Below, piece by piece: positions 61,979 to 64,000 of a DNA stretch of 64,000 nt (the stretch's first letter is position 1; every line of letters starts with the position of its first letter). The stretch spans positions 682,901 through 746,900 of the forward strand of contig NZ_LTAO01000012.1 in assembly GCF_001590785.1 (NCBI RefSeq), written 5' to 3'. A program made the position numbers and the translations under genes. Below the pieces are notes generated by a model. The model saw only the letters and a list, made by a program, of their open reading frames with translations. It was not told the origin of the DNA and did not search any database. The stretch comes from Alkalihalobacillus trypoxylicola (lineage in GTDB: Bacteria > Bacillota > Bacilli > Bacillales > Bacillaceae_D).

Positions 61979-61984
61979 TATAAT
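61979..61984 (+). promoter_or_regulatory. -10 box of a probable spx promoter
   Basis: A perfect TATAAT lies 140 bases before spx. The -35 region, 17 bases upstream, reads TATGTT and is inside the palindrome, so an activator or repressor may act here. Other promoters may exist in the long leader (61990-62124). Confidence 0.5.
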
Positions 61985-62124
61985 AGGTTTATAGTATTAT
62001 GATAAAGGGTAAAAACCATATAGAAATCATGTGATGATATTCTTTTATCGTATATTTATCTACATTTATTAAATGATTAGTATTATTAAGATAGATCTCA
62101 TTTTTGGAAGGAGAGGTCCATATT

Positions 62125-62517
62125 ATGGTCACACTACTTACATCGCCAAGCTGTACTTCTTGTAGAAAAGCAAAAGCATGGCTAGAAGAGAATCAAATCC
62201 CTTTTGAGGAGCGTAACATTTTTTCAGCACCATTGTCCGTTAAAGAAGTTAAGCAAATTGTAAGAATGACAGAGGATGGAACCGATGAAATTATATCAAC
62301 TCGCTCAAAAGTTTTCCAAGATTTAGATGTTGAAGTGGAATCACTACCTTTACAAACATTATTTCAAATTATTAGTGATAATCCAGGATTACTTAGAAGA
62401 CCAATCATTTTTGATGAAAAGCGCCTTCAAGTAGGTTACAATGAGGCTGAAATTCGTCGTTTCTTACCTAGAAAAGTTAGAACTTTTCACTTACAAGAAG
62501 CTCAAAAGCTGGTTAAT
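62125..62517 (+). CDS. spx: Spx, redox-sensing RNA polymerase-binding regulator
   Basis: The protein is 131 residues, the exact Bacillus Spx length, starting at 62125 behind GGAGAGG. It has the ArsC-like fold with the redox switch CTSC (Cys10 and Cys13), the alpha-subunit contact region near STRSKVFQ and the conserved end [20 protein letters not shown] followed by RRFLPRKVR. Spx binds the RNA polymerase alpha C-terminal domain and redirects transcription under disulfide stress; its level is set by ClpXP and it works with MecA. It lies between yjbC and yjbE-mecA as in B. subtilis. The stop codon TAA follows at 62518-62520. Confidence 0.97.
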
Positions 62518-62579
62518 TAATGATGTAAAAAAAGCACAAAGTATGGGTATGATTAATAATATATATGAATAATAAGTCA

Positions 62580-62617
62580 AAGTTCGTATAGAGCAATTAT
62601 GAGCAATATACGAACTT
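62580..62617. terminator. Perfect 11-bp inverted repeat downstream of spx
   Basis: AAGTTCGTATA (62580-62590) pairs with TATACGAACTT (62607-62617) across a 16-base loop. There is no T-run, so it may be an mRNA-end stabiliser or regulatory hairpin rather than a simple terminator. Confidence 0.5.
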
Positions 62618-62630
62618 CTGACTACAAGAT

Positions 62631-62655
62631 AAAGCCATCCAAACGGAGGGCTTTT
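62631..62655. terminator. Bidirectional terminator between spx and yjbE
   Basis: AAAGCCATCC pairs with GGAGGGCTTT around AAAC, with T following on the plus side and TTTA on the minus side. Confidence 0.75.
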
Positions 62656-62661
62656 AAACAT

Positions 62662-63327
62662 TTAAACAGAAATTTCTTGTCGACTTTTAATAATCCATCC
62701 ACCTATAAGAACTCCAATTATTAACGAAATTTGGAATACTAATTTAAAGGTAGGTGCATGAATAAAAAGTGGAGCTAGCATAGGCTCATGAATAATCATT
62801 TTAGAGGCAGTAAAGGCTAATATACCAGCGCCGACATATATAATTTGTGGGTAAACATCAAATGCTTTTAAAATAAGCTTACTTCCCCACAAAATGATGG
62901 GCACAGAAACCAAAAGTCCAATAATGACTAATAAAGTATTTCCATGCGCTGCTCCTGCAACGGCTATTACATTATCGAAACCCATTATACAATCGGCAAA
63001 TATAATGATTTTGATGGCTGCTAAAAGTGAGGTAGAACCTTTAATTTTGGGATCATCATGAGAATTCAATAATAGTTGAAAGGCGATAAACGTGAGTAGA
63101 CCACCACCTATTGCCAATAAAAAAGGAATAGAAAGCAAGTGAACAGCAACGACTGTTAATCCCATTCGAATTATAATAGCAAGAAGAATTCCGAGTACCA
63201 TAGCCTTATTTCTTAACTCTTTAGGAAGATTACGGCATGCTAAGGCAACGACGATAGCGTTATCTCCACCTAAAACGATATCTACGCCTATGATGGTTAG
63301 TACAGAAAGTATGAACTCTAAATCCAT
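62662..63327 (-). CDS. yjbE: TerC-family membrane protein YjbE
   Basis: A 221-residue TerC/Alx-family protein with about seven membrane spans. The conserved metal-site segments GVDIVLGGDNAIVVALA near residues 14-30 and IIFADCIMGFDNVIAV near 107-122 are both present. Members export manganese or support metal loading of exoenzymes. Position between spx and mecA, and on the opposite strand, matches B. subtilis yjbE. The ribosome site is weak (AAGGAATGAG). No manganese riboswitch was recognised in the leader. Confidence 0.9.
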   Translation of the reverse strand: MDLEFILSVLTIIGVDIVLGGDNAIVVALACRNLPKELRNKAMVLGILLAIIIRMGLTVVAVHLLSIPFLLAIGGGLLTFIAFQLLLNSHDDPKIKGSTSLLAAIKIIIFADCIMGFDNVIAVAGAAHGNTLLVIIGLLVSVPIILWGSKLILKAFDVYPQIIYVGAGILAFTASKMIIHEPMLAPLFIHAPTFKLVFQISLIIGVLIGGWIIKSRQEISV

Positions 63328-63644
63328 TTTTTTCTCATTCCTTTTTTATCAAGTTTTTCCAAATAGAATATTTCTAAACGAAATAATAGCTATTTAAGCT
63401 TGTCTATAATAAACATATATTGAAACTTTCAGCAGAATATGATAACAATACTTATAATATCTTTTTAATTAATGTAATTAATTGAATTGATTTGCTTTTC
63501 TTTAGTAGTCGTTTTATCATAAAATGATAGTAGAAAGAAATTTACAGAGTATGAAACCTAAAAAAAGGGTATAGCGAATTAAACACAATTCATTTGCATA
63601 CCGTTAGCGTTTGAATGACCTAATTGATAGGAGGGGGAGCGAGC
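63328..63644. other. Divergent yjbE-mecA intergenic region
   Basis: No gene is present. TTGCTT (63492-63497), 17 bases and TATCAT (63515-63520) could be the mecA promoter, with a small dyad TATCAT/ATGATA over its -10. No riboswitch or terminator was recognised. Confidence 0.35.
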
Positions 63645-64000
63645 ATGGATATTGAGCGCGTGAATGATTCAACAATTAAATTTTATATTACTTATGCGGA
63701 CATGGAAGACAGAGGATTTGATCGCGAAGAAATTTGGTATAATCGAGAGCGTGGCGAAGAGCTCTTCTTTGAAATGATGAATGAAGTAAATGAGCGTGAC
63801 GAATTTGTATTGGACGGACCATTATGGATTCAAGTTCATGCATTAGATAAAGGTTTAGAAATCGTAGTGACAAGAGGACAAATTTCAGATGGGCATGTAA
63901 AGCTTGAAATACCTGTCACTCAAGAGGAAGAGGACCTCAACAGTGCTGAGGATGAAGACGCTATTCATGAAGTGGATGACCCAGAATATATTGAGTTAAT
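63645..64000 (+). CDS. mecA: Adaptor protein MecA, 5' part (cut by window edge)
   Basis: The first 118 codons of MecA begin MDIERVNDSTIKFYITYADM and go on to RGFDREEIWYNRERGEELFF. The start ATG follows GGAGGGGGAGCG. The N-terminal domain recognises substrates such as ComK and ComS; the missing C-terminal domain binds ClpC. An acidic linker (EEEDLNSAEDEDAIHEVDD) is visible at the end. MecA targets ComK to ClpCP, limiting competence, and takes part with Spx in RNA polymerase control. The gene continues past the window. Confidence 0.96.
   Translation, partial: MDIERVNDSTIKFYITYADMEDRGFDREEIWYNRERGEELFFEMMNEVNERDEFVLDGPLWIQVHALDKGLEIVVTRGQISDGHVKLEIPVTQEEEDLNSAEDEDAIHEVDDPEYIEL

Noticed and set aside
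63328-63644. Manganese (yybP-ykoY) riboswitch before the TerC-family gene
   Set aside because: The conserved loops were not found on the minus strand of this region.

Overview
The window is AT-rich chromosomal DNA of a spore-forming member of the Bacillaceae. The gene order follows the Bacillus subtilis 100-110 degree region: yitU; argC-argJ-argB-argD-carA-carB-argF; yjaU-like and yjaV-like genes; med-comZ; fabH-fabF; yjaZ; yjbA; trpS; yjbC; spx; yjbE; mecA. Strong AGGAGG-type ribosome sites, frequent TTG/GTG starts, sigma-A promoters, a sigma-K-type promoter and FapR and arginine-regulator boxes fit this placement. No rRNA, tRNA, CRISPR array, prophage or complete insertion sequence was seen.

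Layout. 1-8.7 kb: a cut-off SNF2-type helicase with a helical partner, a GNAT acetyltransferase, a GH95 alpha-L-fucosidase, the HAD phosphatase yitU, and a ctaG/Sco pair for cytochrome oxidase assembly. 9.0-18.8 kb: a complete arginine operon with its own carbamoyl-phosphate synthetase, a promoter overlapped by an ARG box, a second candidate box before carA and a terminator-like hairpin between carB and argF. 18.9-20.7 kb: yjaU/yjaV-like genes. 21.1-29.4 kb: a block absent from this place in B. subtilis, holding a LacI-controlled sugar oxidoreductase/isomerase/ThuA cluster, a VanY-type carboxypeptidase and prfC (RF3). 29.6-34.5 kb: med-comZ (competence), small proteins, and fabH-fabF behind a perfect FapR operator. 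34.5-50 kb: accessory genes including a DHH-CBS-poly(A) polymerase fusion, cell-wall hydrolases, coaA, an SGNH esterase and topB. 50-54 kb: three paralogous small proteins with a possible Sm-like pattern, one with a sigma-K-type promoter, plus a YisP-like isoprenoid enzyme, yjaZ and yjbA. 54-64 kb: trpS, a GT28-type glycosyltransferase, a TlpA-like thioredoxin, a hemolysin III family protein, yjbC-spx, yjbE and the 5' part of mecA.

The most unusual feature is a dispersed, highly structured repeat of about 260 bp. I find eight copies between 20.8 and 61.8 kb, in both orientations, including three in tandem at 46.65-47.36 kb. Copies have imperfect inverted termini and a core that can fold into a three-hairpin structure, and all are intergenic. 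It may be a lineage-specific relative of the GC-rich palindromic repeats common in Bacillaceae. Other points: four very short genes with good ribosome sites, three of them single-pass membrane proteins; a perfect 24-bp palindrome upstream of spx; mutually exclusive hairpins after fabF; and a nested RNA structure after the fucosidase gene. Regulators of competence and proteolysis recur (Med, ComZ, Spx, MecA), as in B. subtilis.
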